From: Cycas panzhihuaensis
Lineage: Eukaryota > Cycadophyta
NCBI GenBank assembly: GCA_023213395.1
Contig: CM041465.1
Location: 167,593,741-167,657,740, forward strand
Direction of reading: 5' to 3'
DNA length: 64,000 nt
Shown here in pieces: positions 22,095 to 35,408 of this stretch. Position numbers and translations under genes: made by a program. Each line of letters starts with the position of its first letter. Position 1 is the first letter of the stretch. The notes beneath the pieces were generated by a model. That model had not been told where the DNA came from. It searched no databases and was given only the letters and a program-made list of their open reading frames with translations.

Positions 22095-25000
22095 TATTAT
22101 GGAGGGACAATCTCTTTGGAAGTGTAACTAGCTCCCAACTTGATAATTCTAGGAATATACTCTGTCTCCAAATCTACATCAATGGTTTATTCTATAAGCA
22201 TCACATTCCGTTCCTCAAAATAAGGAGGGGAAGGCTCTATTAAAGAAATAGACTCTTAGGGCCGAGAATGATTAACTAAAACTCTTAAAAAAACTAACTT
22301 ATAATGTCCATAAGGGAAATTAGGAGATGAACTTGCTAGATACTCTATGGTCACCTCATCATTTTCAAAATGGTCCAAATAAAAGAGATTGATAAGAAGA
22401 AGGTTTTTAGATTAGAAAGTAGATGGAGAGAGAGGCATGAAAGGTGAAAGAGGACCAACCAAATAGCTTAGACAAGTGGGCACAAACTCCATGGTTGAAG
22501 AAACATGAGAAAATAAGATGGACCTATTAACAAACTTTTAAATTGAAGAAAAAACTTTGTTAAACTCTTAATGATTTACGCCACAGTCATGGCTAGGACA
22601 AGATATCAGAATAGGAGAAGATGGGGAAGGATCCATATGAGGACGAGTAGAAAAAGAGATAGTGGAGATGGAATTAACTTCTCATACTACAATGGAGGTA
22701 TCATGACTATTTTGACCTATATCAAGTGAATCAATATCTTCACCCCCTAATTCTAAGTCTAGCTATCAATGCAACAACATCTTCCTCTCATGTCTATTCA
22801 ACCATATATTAAAGAAAGAAGAGTGAAAGAAGGATGGAGGAGCATCAACACATTAATCATGCATAACTGAACTTAAAATAGTGGTAAAGGGAGGAACCAC
22901 CAGATTTACCCTTGAGGGCAAATACACAACCTATGAAAAACAAGCTTAAATGATAGAGGGGGTCCTTATGCCAGTAAACCCAACTAAGGGTGGGCCTCCA
23001 TTAGATACAATAGAGTGAGAAGCTATTTCTTCGATAGAAATAGGAGAAGAAGAGATTGAAGTGCAATCAGTTGAGTCTAAAGGAATAAGAGTATATGAGG
23101 AGCGTGATGACAAAGGAACAACTTCAACTAAATCCACATGTTTTACCTCTGGTTGGGTAGAAGGGGCTTCAATAGCAAAGTATTTACCTAAACCAAGTGA
23201 TTAAAAGAATACTCCATAGAATTAGAGGATTCACCAGGTTTTGGAAAAGTCTTAGTTAGAGGAATTGATTGCTTAATAGGTTTGGACTTTCACTTGACAA
23301 TCTTTAATTATCCCTCATGGATAAACCTAAGTTCACCAAAGAGAGAGGAATAAACCATTACCATTTAGGTGATCCATAGTCTACCCAAAAGTATGTTATA
23401 TTCTAAGTCTAAGTTGATGATGGTAAGCTTGGTAAGAATTGCTTTTCCTTCCAATATAAGAGGAAGAGTGACTTGACCCAAAGGCTCCTTTTTATTCTTA
23501 TTATACCCTTGATAAATCCACTCACATAGGTCAAAAATAGAAATCTCCAAATCTTCAACCAGATAAAGAGGGATTACATTGACAGATGATCCCTTATCAA
23601 AAATAACTTGCTTAATATTGACATCGTCCTTTATAATCTTGATGTAAAATGAGGGTATATCATTCAGTGTATGGGTAAAATAACTATATAAGGTAGTAAG
23701 GTTGAAAAAAAACATAGAAATGGGTAAAGAAACTACCATAGGAACTCCTAATGTATCAAATAGAAGTTAACATTACTCAAGGTAATACCTTAGCAAATTA
23801 ATAACCAATATGCCTGCCAAAATGGTCTTTAATTCTTCTACTAAGAAGAAATATCTATCATTTAAACTAGAGGGAATGGACCTAAACTTGATGGGATAAG
23901 TGGTACTATAGATAAAGAGTCAAGATTCCTTACCATTAAATCATCAAATGATTTAGATGGACCTACACTCTTTATGGTCTCCACCATATTTATGGTTCTC
24001 TTAGTATCCCCACCTTTGGGAGGCAGGTGAGATTGATTATTATTTCTTTTTGTTAGAGCATTTGTAGGAGTGGTAGTCTTCTTTGATAAATTATAACTCG
24101 AAGGTTCACCTTCATCATCTTGCACCTACTTTTCTTTACCTTTATCATATTTACTCATCTTTTCATTATGTTGAGGCAATGGATCCTTGTGGATCATTTA
24201 GTCTTGAGACAACTTAGAAGAGTGGTTTATTTGGACACTTATGTTTTGAGTTATATTTTAAACTATTTGGCACTCACTTATATCATATGCATCCATTTGA
24301 TGGTATGAGCACCATTTTGTCTTTCTTAAAGGAGGAGGAGATGGGGGAGAAGCTTATTTCTTCCTCTTGTCAGTAAGGTGAATAACTTTGGTCTCTTAGG
24401 AAGGTTAACTCTAAGAAGGAGTATCAACAAGTAATTTAGCATTCATTGTGTATTCTAATGATCTAATTAAAGAAGTCGGATGATCATAAGTGGGTTCAAG
24501 ATGGGAGGCCTTTGTAGTTTGAATTGTTTCTTTAAGAGGCATAGGTTTCCCAACCTTCTTGATACCTACTTGAATTTTGAATATTTCTAGAGGTAAACAA
24601 TGATAAATTACCTCTTTATATATTTAAAGGCCCAGTTTTAGAACTTCTAAGTGCACATGGGGCTTTAACACATTAGTCAATAGATCGAATAATAAGCTAA
24701 GGTTAAGATGTTAGTAATAAGAATGTGCCTAGTCTTGAATTCTCTTGACAAGTCCCTTGATGTCTCATCATGATTCTATTTAATAGCTACTAAAGATTTA
24801 ATGCCTAATTCAAATGGTCTCGCCACATCAAACTAGTTGATAAAGGAGTTAACTAATTATTGGAATGAGAGAATGGAAGTTGAAGGTAGACATCAAGACC
24901 ACTTCAAGGCATCACCTTGGAGTGATTTTAGAAATAGGCATATCATGACATAATCATATGGCATGAAATATATGCAAGCAAGTGCAAATGCTTATATATG

Positions 25001-26368
25001 GGAGGCGAGGTCTTGAGAAGAGTCACCAAAAGGTTTAGGAAACTTAAAAAGAAATAGAGACATAGGTGACAACAAGACCTCACACAGAGAAGGAGACTTT
25101 ATATAATCTAAGAAAGGTCTCCTTAGCCTCAATATAGTAGGATGTTGAGGTAAGGATGATAGATGTGGAGTAGATGAATGGATGAACTGTTATAATTATG
25201 ATTACTATTGCAAAACATCATTGGATGGAAAAGTAGAGGGAGGATTAAACCACGTTGTAAGCTAATAATAGAGTTGGTTTGAGGTATAAGGTGTTGAGAG
25301 AAACTTGGATTGAAAGTGTAAAAAGGATTGGGTTGTGGAGTAGGTCTAAGCTTGATGTGAAAAAGAAGCAGGATTGGGATTCCTTAAAGCTTGTGATTGA
25401 CTGGTTGAAGCATGAGGATGGGTGGAATGAGTATGAGAAACATGTTACAAAGAGAGAATCATATTAGATACTTTAGGAGATGGTGGGTGAGGTCTAACAT
25501 CATGGAACCAAATGGTATGTGATATATGAGGGGATAATTAAGTAATAAAGGAGACAGGATGAGAAGAGGTAATCTTAGTAGAATAAGAATGAATCAGTCA
25601 TAAAGTAGGTGAATCCATAACTACTTGACTAGAAGTGGATACATGCATGGCACTAGGGTTTCCATAAGAAGCAATGGTAGTAGTACCTCTATGGGTAGGA
25701 GGTGTGGAATGAGGTGAGTGAATCTGAACTTGTTGTTTAGGAGGAGATTGATAAAGCTATGAATGAGGTGATTTATAGTTATCAACTTCCTCCAAATATG
25801 AGGAATGAGATTGTGATATAGGTCTTAGTGAGGGAGGATGAGAAGGATGAGGAGACCAAATGGCATCAGGTGGAGGTCTACCTCTATCGACTCACAATCC
25901 TCACCTAAGGGATCTATCTATAGATGTTATAGTATGGATGTTATAATATGAGTCTCTAGGTAAAATAGGTCATGGTAACTAGGCATGTGTAGTGGAGTAG
26001 GGTTCCTAGTGAGAACCAGCTCAAAAAGGATGAATGTGGTTGACTAGAAGGTGATTCTTCTTATGTGAAAGAAGGAACTACAAAAGAAGAATCATTAGGA
26101 TATTAAGTGGGTTCAAGTATTCCTTGTTCCATTAGTATGTTATATAATTGGGTTGAATCTTTAAAAGGATAGACATAGGTGTCATGTGCTTGAAGTTCAA
26201 AAGATTCAACATAAGATTATGAAACCTCTTAACCAAAGTATAAAATATACACTTAAGAATCGAGCAAAAGGCCATAGAACCTTAAGGAGCGCTTAGGAGT
26301 TGGTGTTGTAGTTTCCATTACTTTAAAAGAAAATAAATTATAGTTCTCCAGTATAGTCACTAAAAAGA
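22095..26368 (-). pseudogene. Gypsy copy 2 gag-protease interior (3' truncated)
   Basis: Collinear with 14525-19368 of copy 1 but without the 623-bp insertion. Protease is at 23739-23365 (DKGSSVNVIPLYL), gag C-terminus at 24125-23862, gag core near 25160-24880. The left end stops before the reverse transcriptase, at a point matching about 14525 in copy 1. It has many stops and indels. Divergence from copy 1 is obvious by eye, so this is not a recent duplication. Confidence 0.8.
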
Positions 26369-28815
26369 TGGTTAGGATTCTTGGGAGGACCTAAACTAGA
26401 TATCCCTAAATTGTTAAGGTATCATCTTTGTCTCAATTAAAAGTGGGACATATGAAGTTTAGGTAGTCCTAAGGAACCACCTTTTCCCAACTCCTAAGAA
26501 GGATTCTTCGCCTAGTTATTTCATCTAATGAAGTGTGGATGTAAAATGTAATAAAAGACATGGATGTGAAAGGGGGGTAGTAGAATCTACTAACCTATAA
26601 AACTGGGAGAATAAGTTCTTGATTTGGAGCTACATTAATAGTATTTTCAATACACTTCCTAGGGACTCCTTTCAAATAATTTTTTCAACCTTTCAAGTTT
26701 TAGTGGGATATAAGAAAGGGTAAGCAAATCGAAAAGTTATCCTTCTTATTTTTCTCCTTTTCCTTATTTCTCTTTTGGTTTGGTTCTTCTTCTTTCTTTC
26801 TTTCTTTTGTTTCTTGTATTTCTTTTTTGTACTATTTATCTTTTTTTTTTTGTTTTATGTTTGTTATGCTCAATAAAGCAAAATAAAATATGTCAAAAGG
26901 CCTACTTTACTTTCAATTAACAAACAAATAAAGGTTACAACTAAATACATATAAACTTTTTATGTCTTTTTTGTTTCCTTTAAAGAAAATGAAAGATACA
27001 AATGCAAATCTCAAATTATCTTCCTACATGGAACATATGCACCTTACAATGAATAGAAAGATACTTTCAAGAGATGTAACCCACACAATATGAGTATTTA
27101 TGCAATCTTTCCAAAGAAATCAATGACATGCAATGCTATTTGAAGGAGATTGCTTTACATACATGTAACTAATTCTTTGAAAGGATGATCTATAATGCAA
27201 AAAAGGAAGAAATTTGAAGAAGATATTACTGTTGTTATTTTTTTATGACTTTTCAGATTTATAAGACCATATGTAATCAACAAATATGAACCATAACTTT
27301 CAAATAAGAAACTAGCTTCAAAGACTCTATCATGATTGGAGTAAGAAAGACTCCAAAAGGATCCTTGAGCCTTTAATAAACTAAAAAATCAAACATCTAT
27401 CTACTTTTTAGCACTTTGAACTTTCCTTCGAATAGCAAAAAAGGTAAATTTAAGAGTGAAAAAAAAAAAAAAAACCATAGAACTATGAAATTGTAACTTC
27501 TTTCCTATTATAAATGAACACCTCTAAATGGTAATTTTTCTTCTAACTAATCAATATTTCCTAATACTTTCCCTTAAAATAAGCCAAAGGAGAAAACCAA
27601 CCAAGCAAAAAGGTTAAACCACAGCCAAACAATGCCAAAAAGAGTAGCAAATTGCTTGAAATACAAGTTGTTGTAGAAGGATAGGAAGGGATAGCTAGAT
27701 GAGCAGTGGAGAGATGACCATGCCCCACCCTAGTCTAACCTTTAAGGAACCCCACAAAGGGTTGACCTTTTGGTAAGTATCTCAAAGCCCAAAATAAGTA
27801 CAAGATCAATGTAATAATCAATTGAAGAAAAGAGTAATTTCTAAGTAAGAACCACCTTCAAAACATTGTGAAATGAACTAGAAATAAAATAGGAAAGACC
27901 TTACCAAATTAGAAGAAGTTTGAAGTATGAAACCTTGACAAAAATCTATAAAATTGAAGCTTAGATCATCAACACTCAAATATCAACAAGTCATGAAGTC
28001 ACAACATCAAAAATCTTCCATGATTTCACCCATAAGTCTCTTCAAAAATCAAGTTTAAGTTATAATAACAACATTCTTCAAAATCTTCAAGAAAACTCAG
28101 AAAATCTACTATAAACTGGAATAAAATCCACTGCTAACTCTTCTATAATGAATCATAAAATCATCGACCTCCTTCCTCAGCATCGAAAAGATCAAATCTC
28201 ATTGAATCTAGATGGTGGCATGTAAAATTCTAGCACGCTGGCTGAGTTCTGCATGTATGATAGTCAAAAACATGATTGGTCGCATTTTTTGACCTACAAA
28301 AATATGACTTTACACTAAAAATGTGATCAGTCATATTTTTAGTAGTACCAAAAATGCGATAATTATGGAGGTGAAATTTGTTTAAAAAAAGATCAAATTT
28401 TGATATTAAACACAAAATAAAGTATAAGTAATCTTATAAATACATAAATAGGCCTAGAGAAAGATGAAAATACTAAATACAAGCCAAAATTTGACAAGAA
28501 ATGACCAAGTTAGATGAAATCAAGGACAAAAAATGTAAAAATAAAAGTTTTAAAGGAAGCATTAGGTAAAACTAATCTTGAAGGAAAAATTTAAGTGCCA
28601 TAGTCTCAGTTATTGGTGGATGATAGTAAAAATACAAGTCACATCATCATTTATTATAAATCATTAATTAAATTCATACATTCCTTCATCAAAAATGGCC
28701 TAATTTATAATCAAACAAATACATCTTTTAATTTTCCATGAAACCATACAATAAACACACCAAAATCTTATAACTACAAACCAAATACTAATCAAGGGCT
28801 AGGTTTTAGGAAATA
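26369..28815 (-). repeat. Gypsy LTR B (about 2.45 kb)
   Basis: 5' LTR of copy 2, homologous over its length to LTR A with similar length. Its left end (TG at 26369) lies just after a decayed PBS. Its right end abuts copia integrase sequence at 28816. Poly-pyrimidine tracts at 26760-26860 and an A run at 27460 are internal features. Confidence 0.85.
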
Positions 28816-31078
28816 AATTCTTTGAATTTATTAAGGGCTTGGCACTCATTCCTTAAGAAGTAAACTAATACTTTCTTAGAATAGTCATCTATAAATGTCA
28901 TGAAAAATAATCTCTCATTGAGAGAGGCAACTAATATAAGCTTATAAATTTCTGAATGGTCCAATCCTAATAGTTCTTAGGCTCTCCATGTATTCTTAGA
29001 TAGGAATTTTTCTTTTTGTTATTTTCCTACTAAGTAAGCCTCGTAAATATATCTATTTATCTTGATGACTAGGAGTCCATACACCATATAAAGCCTAAAC
29101 ATGAAATTTAAGCTCAACATGTTCAATTAACTATGGCGTTGATGCCATAGTTGGTCTTTGGTATTGCTTAAGGTAGATTTTTCTTTAAAATTAGAGCATT
29201 CACCTTGTTCTTGGATAAGAGGTTAATCTTCAACCATGATTACTTTCCCCTTGTCAAGTTGATTATTTTGTGTTATTAAATAGGATTCTTATGGTGGATT
29301 AGTGGTAAGGGGAACTCCACCAAGCTTATTTAAGCCATTATCCTCATGTCCTGTTACACTAAGTTATTCATTAGCATAATCATTAATAGTACAAATTCCT
29401 TGATTGAAGAGGACATCTGGGTTTTACCTACCAATTTGACTAACAGAGAGTAGGTTCATCTTCATGCCTAGGACTAAGAACACATTATTGATGTGTTATT
29501 AAAATTTAGAATCCTTTAATGCAATGGGAGCCCTTCTAATTTTGATCACATCATAAGTGAGATTGTCTCCAAATGTGATTGTTTGAGTGCTGATTAGATA
29601 GGTCTCCTCCAACATGTCTTTAATGCCAGTCATATGACATATGACACCTGAATATAGTAAGTAAGAATTGTCATCATATTGGGATGACAAAGCTATAAAG
29701 AATAAATTTTAGAAGGTGTGTTGAGTATCTACCACATTGCCTCCTTATTGTATATTGTAGTTGTTCCTTAGAGTTCTTGGTTGGAATCGCTTCATGTTTA
29801 GTTAGCGTTGGTTCTAATTTTATATCTAATTCTAATTTTGTTTAAAGAATTGGCCTAGTTATTGATAAGTTTACCCTCATTATGGAAAATTAGGGCCTCT
29901 TTATTGAAGATTGAGGCCTCCTTATTAAAAGTATGGACTCCTTATTTAAGTGTTGGGCCTTCTTATTAAAAGTATGGAGCTCCTTATTAAAGGGTTAGGC
30001 CTCTTAATTGAAAATTAGGTTCATCTTATTAGAAGCTAAGTCTATCTTGTTAGAAGATAGGTCCACCTTACTAAACATTTGGCCCACAAAATTATCCCCC
30101 TTGATTTTGAAACATCTAAAAATTAACTTGTCTTCTCTTAAAATTAATAGCCAAATGCATATTCTTCCAATAATACATGTAGGTGATATATTGTCAATGA
30201 TGTTAGTTACTTAGTTATTAAGGTTGTTATGGTTGATGTGGCTATTGAGGCTATTGAGCCTATTGTGATGAAGTACCAACCTATTAAGATTATTGTTATT
30301 GATGTATTAGCTATTAAAATGGCTATTGTGAGATGTTGAGCAAGTCAAACTATTGCTTAAGGGTTTGTTAATGACATCACTGCTTGCGTGGTTGTTGATT
30401 TAGTTTGTTCATTTCTAAATTCTTAACTATAAATGTAGGCACAAAGTCAGAGGTAGATTCCACACCTTATCAATTAAGGATGTTCTTCTCCCTAACCAAA
30501 AGTCCTTTAAAAGTGGTGAAGTCTATTTTATTATAGTCGTCATAAAGTTTAGATATAAAGTTATTGTATTCTACAAGACTTATATTAAGGATGTTAGACA
30601 CTAGGTCATGATTTGAGGGAGGTTCACCAAGGATTATGAGTTAGTTTTTTATTGTTTTGACCTCAGTTAAGTGGGTGGTGATAGCTATAACAAAAGAAAT
30701 TCCAAACAAGCATGTCTTTAAGGTTTAAAATCTTTACTTATATTTCCTCTTATAGAGGGAGTATAAGATGCTCCAAGATTTATAAGAGGTTTGAACAGTT
30801 TCTATATTTTGATCTACTTAGTCTTCTACAGCCAAGTAGAGGAATAATACGGCTATAGTATCCTTAGCTTTGAAGTTAGCTAAGGTAATTAGATCAAGTG
30901 AGATGACAATGGTGGGATCATTTGGATCTTGAGTAGGTTTGGGTAAAATAATGTCACCATTAATATAACCCCAATAATCATTCATGATGAGGAATTTCTT
31001 AACTTGTTTCTTCCATGCTAAGAAATTATTTATGTCACTAAGTTTGATAGTACTAGATAGGAGCATTTGGGTTACCAT
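28816..31078 (-). pseudogene. Copia gag, protease and integrase start (upstream half)
   Basis: On the minus strand: gag at 31078-30818 opens with a KLSDINNFLAWKKQVKKFLI stretch and WGYINGDI, the copia gag (UBN2-like) signature. An asparagine/histidine-rich section with a degenerate CCHC knuckle (30185-30145) and 21-base tandem repeats follows. Protease at 29690-29499 reads YSGVICHMTG where the family has DSGAS.HMTG, so the catalytic Asp is lost. The integrase core starts with TFIDDYSKK-like residues near 28905 and stops at 28816 where gypsy LTR B begins. It is probably the first half of the element whose second half is at 11690-13700. Confidence 0.8.
29892..30078 (-). repeat. 21-bp coding tandem repeat, about 9 units, in copia gag
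   Basis: Units start at about 29892, 29914, 29935, 29954, 29976, 29997, 30017, 30038 and 30058. They share a CCTTATTAA core on the plus strand. On the minus strand each unit encodes seven residues with an N-K pair (SSNKIDL, ASNKMNL, PFNKELH, TFNKKAQ), so the repeat is a heptad array with coiled-coil-like spacing. Confidence 0.75.
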
Positions 31079-32319
31079 TTTAGTGTGTCCTTTAAAGTGA
31101 CTTTAAGTGTCTTTTTCATGTCCTCTTTTATGCCTTATCTACTTAGGGCACTACTAAGCTAGAATTCTAAGTTTATAGGTTTCTAGGAAGCTCTTGATTA
31201 TTACTTTGTCTAGCGGTGCCTACCTGTAAGTGGCAAATCAATGACTCTATACATTAGTATGTGAGCTCAATGCTCTATATATCTTAGTATGTGGGCTACT
31301 AGAAAAGTTAGAGACCCATGACTTATTGATCCACCTATACTAACTTATGCCTAATGATATATCTAACTAAGAACCACTAACTAAGGCACTCATCCCCTCT
31401 AGGCCTAACTTGGTCTCTAAACACTAAGGTAGGGATTACACATTAGCTTGCTACTTATTACAACTTATAGCCAATGGTCTCCTCTAAAATCCACAAAATT
31501 TAAGGAGAACCAAAGATGTATATATAGTGGTAACTTCAAGAGTCCTAAGCATTCCCTTGTACGGCTAAAAATAGTTTTCTTATAAATTAGGAATTATCTT
31601 TCTTAGTTTTAAGTTAAAATTAATTTTAGGATGTGGTCTTATTTACACACAAGGTTCCTAAAGAAAGAAAGTAAGGAAATTAAAGAAAGTAGGAAAACTA
31701 AAGAAAATAACTTAAAGGAAAAAAGATAGGGTTAGGGAGCTCTTTTTGATGGACTTTACACAGTAAAGCCCAACCTCCTTTACCCAAGAGGACACATACA
31801 ATAATAAATCACAAGCATTTATTAGCCTAAAACTTAAAGCAAGACAACCTATTAAATGATGAAAATAACATTCAATAATTTAAAAAAAGTACAAAATAAA
31901 ACTAAGGCCTTCAATTAATGAAAATAAGCCTTAATGTAACTCAAATAAGAGCATTAACTTTATCTATAAATAACCTCTTAAAAAAATATATAAATCTAGA
32001 TGAAACTACATACAAACTATAGCCCTTTAAATTGGCTTTCTAATAGTTCAAATGGTGCTTAAATTTGACATTTTATTAAAAAGTTATGGCCAAAATACTG
32101 GCAAGTACTCCTTAAGAGTAAAAATATCATGGCGTTGGCTTAAGCCCCCTTTTCTAGTTGGCCCCTGGTCACAAAATAGATGTATGTAAACATCATCTAG
32201 ACTCCAAAGGGGCTAACAAAACCTCAAAATCATATGAAATATAGTATAGATTTTTTTATTATATAAAAATTATAAAAAATAGCATATAATCTTTAAAATT
32301 TGCCACTTTTTGTAACTAA
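31079..32319. other. Stretch without identifiable genes
   Basis: It lies upstream of the copia gag on its strand, so it should include that element's leader and 5' LTR. I found no PBS and no sequence matching 11150-11665. It contains direct echoes near 31240-31300 (CATTAGTATGTGAGCTC and CTTAGTATGTGGGCTAC) and A/G-rich tracts at 31660-31740. No open frame of note. Confidence 0.4.
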
Positions 32320-33560
32320 ACCCTAGGGAGTAAATTTAATCCAAGTACTATCAAGTTTATCCTTAAGAAGAGAGGGATTTTGAGGCTATTACTAATTAGA
32401 GGCCCATCACACTCTTTAATATGTCATATAAAATTTTAAACAAAGATTTATCTAAAAGAATCAAGTATATCCATTGTGTATTAGTACATTATAAACAAAC
32501 TAGTTTTATTTGAGGTTAATACATTTGTTATAATCTAATAGTTATCTAACATGTTATAAAATAGGCAAGAAATACATCTTAAGATATTGTATTTATGAAA
32601 ATATACTTTAAGAAAGCTTATGATACGACTGAATGGCCTTTCACTCCTAGCATCCTTAAATGTTTAGGATTTGATAAGTTTCTCATCCACATGGTTAGTA
32701 TGCTTTTTGTAAATACTTTAGACTACATTTCTACACAAGTATATTAAATAAGGTTTCCATCTTATTGATGCCCTTTATGTACTTAGTGCAAATGATCTTG
32801 GCCATCTTATTATTGCCAAGGTAAGTGAAGGTGTGATTATATGTATCTATCTTCTTGGTGAATCAAGGCAACAAAAGGTTTATTTATACTTTATTAATGA
32901 GTCATTTCTTACCATCCAAGCTGATTAAGAAGTTATTGAAAAACATTGAAGGTGGTCCACTTCTTTTATTTGGCTTCTAATTCCAAAACCCAATGGAGAA
33001 AAATATCTTACTTTCTACAGTCATCTAATAAGATGCTATACTGGCCACATAGTATAAACATTCCTAAATTAATACTAAATATAAAAATTCTTAAGAACCT
33101 TATTTTGTTTTCAGAGATACCTCCCTTCCATATGGGATTTTATGCTTGCCCAAATAGAGAAGAAGCTAGATTACTAGAATTTTAAACTCTCCCCTTTATT
33201 GCTAAATTTTAAATTTGTCCTAAAATAATGACTACCACATACATCAATTACTCTTCATGTTGGTTCCCTTCCAATCATCTTATCTTAATTTAAATAAGCT
33301 TTTAAAGACCTTTCTTTTGTCTTCAAAGGAAGGGAGAAAGTAATTTTATAAAGCTTAATGGAATATATATTGAGTTTAAAGATAATTTAATGCATGGAAT
33401 TATGGATATTTAAAGGTAGGATTATGTTGTATATATGAAATGCTTAGTTAAGATTATGCAAGGGAATGAGGCTTAGAAGAATCTCATTAGGTATAATATT
33501 AGTCAAGGTAATCCTCTAGGAGATAAGGGATTTCCCCCCTCTTAACAAGACTATTTAACC
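32320..33560 (+). pseudogene. LINE reverse transcriptase and downstream region
   Basis: Near 32340-32480 the residues resemble the RT entry: a KKEG....TN.RPITLFN pattern, followed by YKILNKDLSKRIK. Near 32590-32700 a KIYFKKAYDTTEW stretch matches the DFEKAYD.V.W motif of the palm, then LKCLGFDKF. After 33300, KLNFIKLNGI and NEAWKNLI-like pieces correspond to the post-RT region of plant L1 elements. The catalytic FADD box was not found with confidence (expected near 32850-32950). Stops and shifts are frequent. It is in the same orientation and at the next position in ORF2 relative to 8802-9930. Confidence 0.7.
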
Positions 33561-35170
33561 ACTCCAATCCCCATCAAAATCTCAATTTTAATGATTTTTA
33601 AGAGAATTTTAGATAGTGTAATATATTTGTAAGAATCAACTTACTTAAAGAAGAAAAAAATTAAGAAGAGATTTAGTTTGTAATTCTTCCTTTAGTGGTC
33701 CTAACTCACAATGAGGGATAACCCATGTCTTGTTTAAATCCCATTATTTGAAGGCAAAAATCTTGCAAAGAAAGGATTGCAACCTATAAAGTAGCTCCTT
33801 GATCACTCCAAATTCTATTAGTTTCTATGGTGCACTTAAGAGTTGTTCAAGCTCAAAATTTTAAATAAATTCATCATAGAGGACATCTAAAACCTATTCC
33901 TAGTAGAGTGAAGTTCTAATATAATAGTGTAAGTTGCTTCGTATAAATGAAGGACTAGATATAACATTCACCAAGATTTTCATGAAGCTTTCACCTGCTA
34001 GATTTATAAACTATTTATACTAAACCTTCCCATTTTTGTGAAGCTTAATAAAATCTAAGATTATAAAATTTATGAAATTGCTTAGAACTAGAGGTTTGAA
34101 ACATTATAACTTGTTTATTTAGAACCCAAAGAAGGCCTTTTTTCTTAGTCAATCTTATCTAATAGACTTATTATTAAATGCAAGCTAGTTGAACTTGGTG
34201 TTACCAATCTGACCTATCTAATATATACTAAAAAGAGACATAATGTATATATTTTAATAGTACCCTCTAGCTAATGATCCATAGAAGCAAATTTCTTAAT
34301 TTATCTAACCTTATCTCTTTACACCCCCCTCTCGCACTGCCCACCTCCCACTATGCTATGAACACATTAAGGGGCTTGTTATAGAAAGAATATAAAAGGG
34401 TCTAGTAATTAGTAGCTTCATAAAGAAGTTATTAAGTGTCGTTTCTATAAGAAGTTTTCAGTAGCAATTTCTAGCACATGCATGTAAGAAGTGTAATTAA
34501 GAGATTCTTATTATGCACTATTCATGCTATTAGACTGTTACAATTATGTCCTTTGGAAGTTTTAAAGCTCTTATATTCACATATAATCTATGGTTGCTCT
34601 TAGGGTTTGTATAAGTAGCATTAGAAAAGGTTTATCTCAATTAGGGTTCTTAGCACAAAGTGCCCATTTTGGAGGCTCAAAAGGCTAGATTTTAGTAAGC
34701 AACATATAGAATCATGACAAACACACCTATGTCCTAAATTTTGAGTGGTTACATTATATACATCTAATAATAACTAGGGAAGATATCAATTATATAATGT
34801 TGGCATGTTGTCAAAATTTTCTGTAATCTTAAAATTCTGGTTTATCAACTTCTAAAGATTGTTATGCGAGTTCCTAAGATCTAAATAACTTCTAACCAAA
34901 TTTATTATAAGTGGTTCTAAATCTTCTTCCCAACTCGAACAAGTGAAATTAAGTTTTATTAGTTGTTATGAGGAAGATTATTTCCTTAAAAAAAATATCC
35001 CCTCACAAATTCTAACTTCTTTTTTTTTTTCTTTATATTTTTTGGTTAACTTATATTTAAAAAGAAAAAGAATGGAAATACTAAAATTCCATTGATATGG
35101 TAATGAGGCTTAGCCCTAAAGAATGGATTGAAAATGTTTTAAAATTTCCTTTTATGACTTATTTAATGAG
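33561..35170. other. Stretch without clear genes, possibly decayed LINE
   Basis: Position and orientation suggest it is the part of LINE ORF2 between RT and zinc finger, but I could not read a conserved motif. It contains a short C-rich run near 34323, a T run near 35023 and no long frame. The gag-only LTR element begins at its right end. Confidence 0.35.
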
Positions 35171-35175
35171 ATTAT
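35171..35175. other. Target-site duplication, left (ATTAT)
   Basis: ATTAT directly precedes the 5' LTR at 35176; an identical ATTAT at 40029-40033 directly follows the 3' LTR. Confidence 0.9.
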
Positions 35176-35396
35176 TGTTAGAATATTAATGTATATTTGA
35201 TTTATCCCACATACAAGTGGGTCCTACTCTTCCACCATGACTTATATTATAAATACAAAATATTATGTATCATATTGTAAGGATGTTGTAATGATATTTT
35301 ATTAATATAATGGAGGTACCTTAAGGGTACCATTCGATCCTGTGGAGGTGTTCTGCTCTGTTTGCAAAGATTGTTTGTGCAGGTTGATTTCCAACA
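35176..35396 (+). repeat. 5' LTR of gag-only element (221 bp)
   Basis: TGTTAGAATATTAATG at the start, TTTCCAACA at the end. A TATAAATA box is at 35248-35255. The GGTACCTTAAGGGTACC block, an inverted repeat itself, is kept in both LTRs. Confidence 0.95.
35248..35255 (+). promoter_or_regulatory. TATA box of gag-only element
   Basis: TATAAATA lies in the centre of the 5' LTR. The 3' LTR has the same context (TTATATTATAAATATAC), supporting a conserved promoter. Confidence 0.55.
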
Positions 35397-35408
35397 TGGT
35401 ATCAGAGC
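35397..35408 (+). other. Primer binding site of gag-only element
   Basis: TGGTATCAGAGC, a perfect initiator-Met PBS, directly abutting the LTR end. Confidence 0.95.

Noticed and set aside
29892-30078. CRISPR-like array
   Set aside because: There are no spacers: it is a direct 21-base coding repeat in a copia gag.
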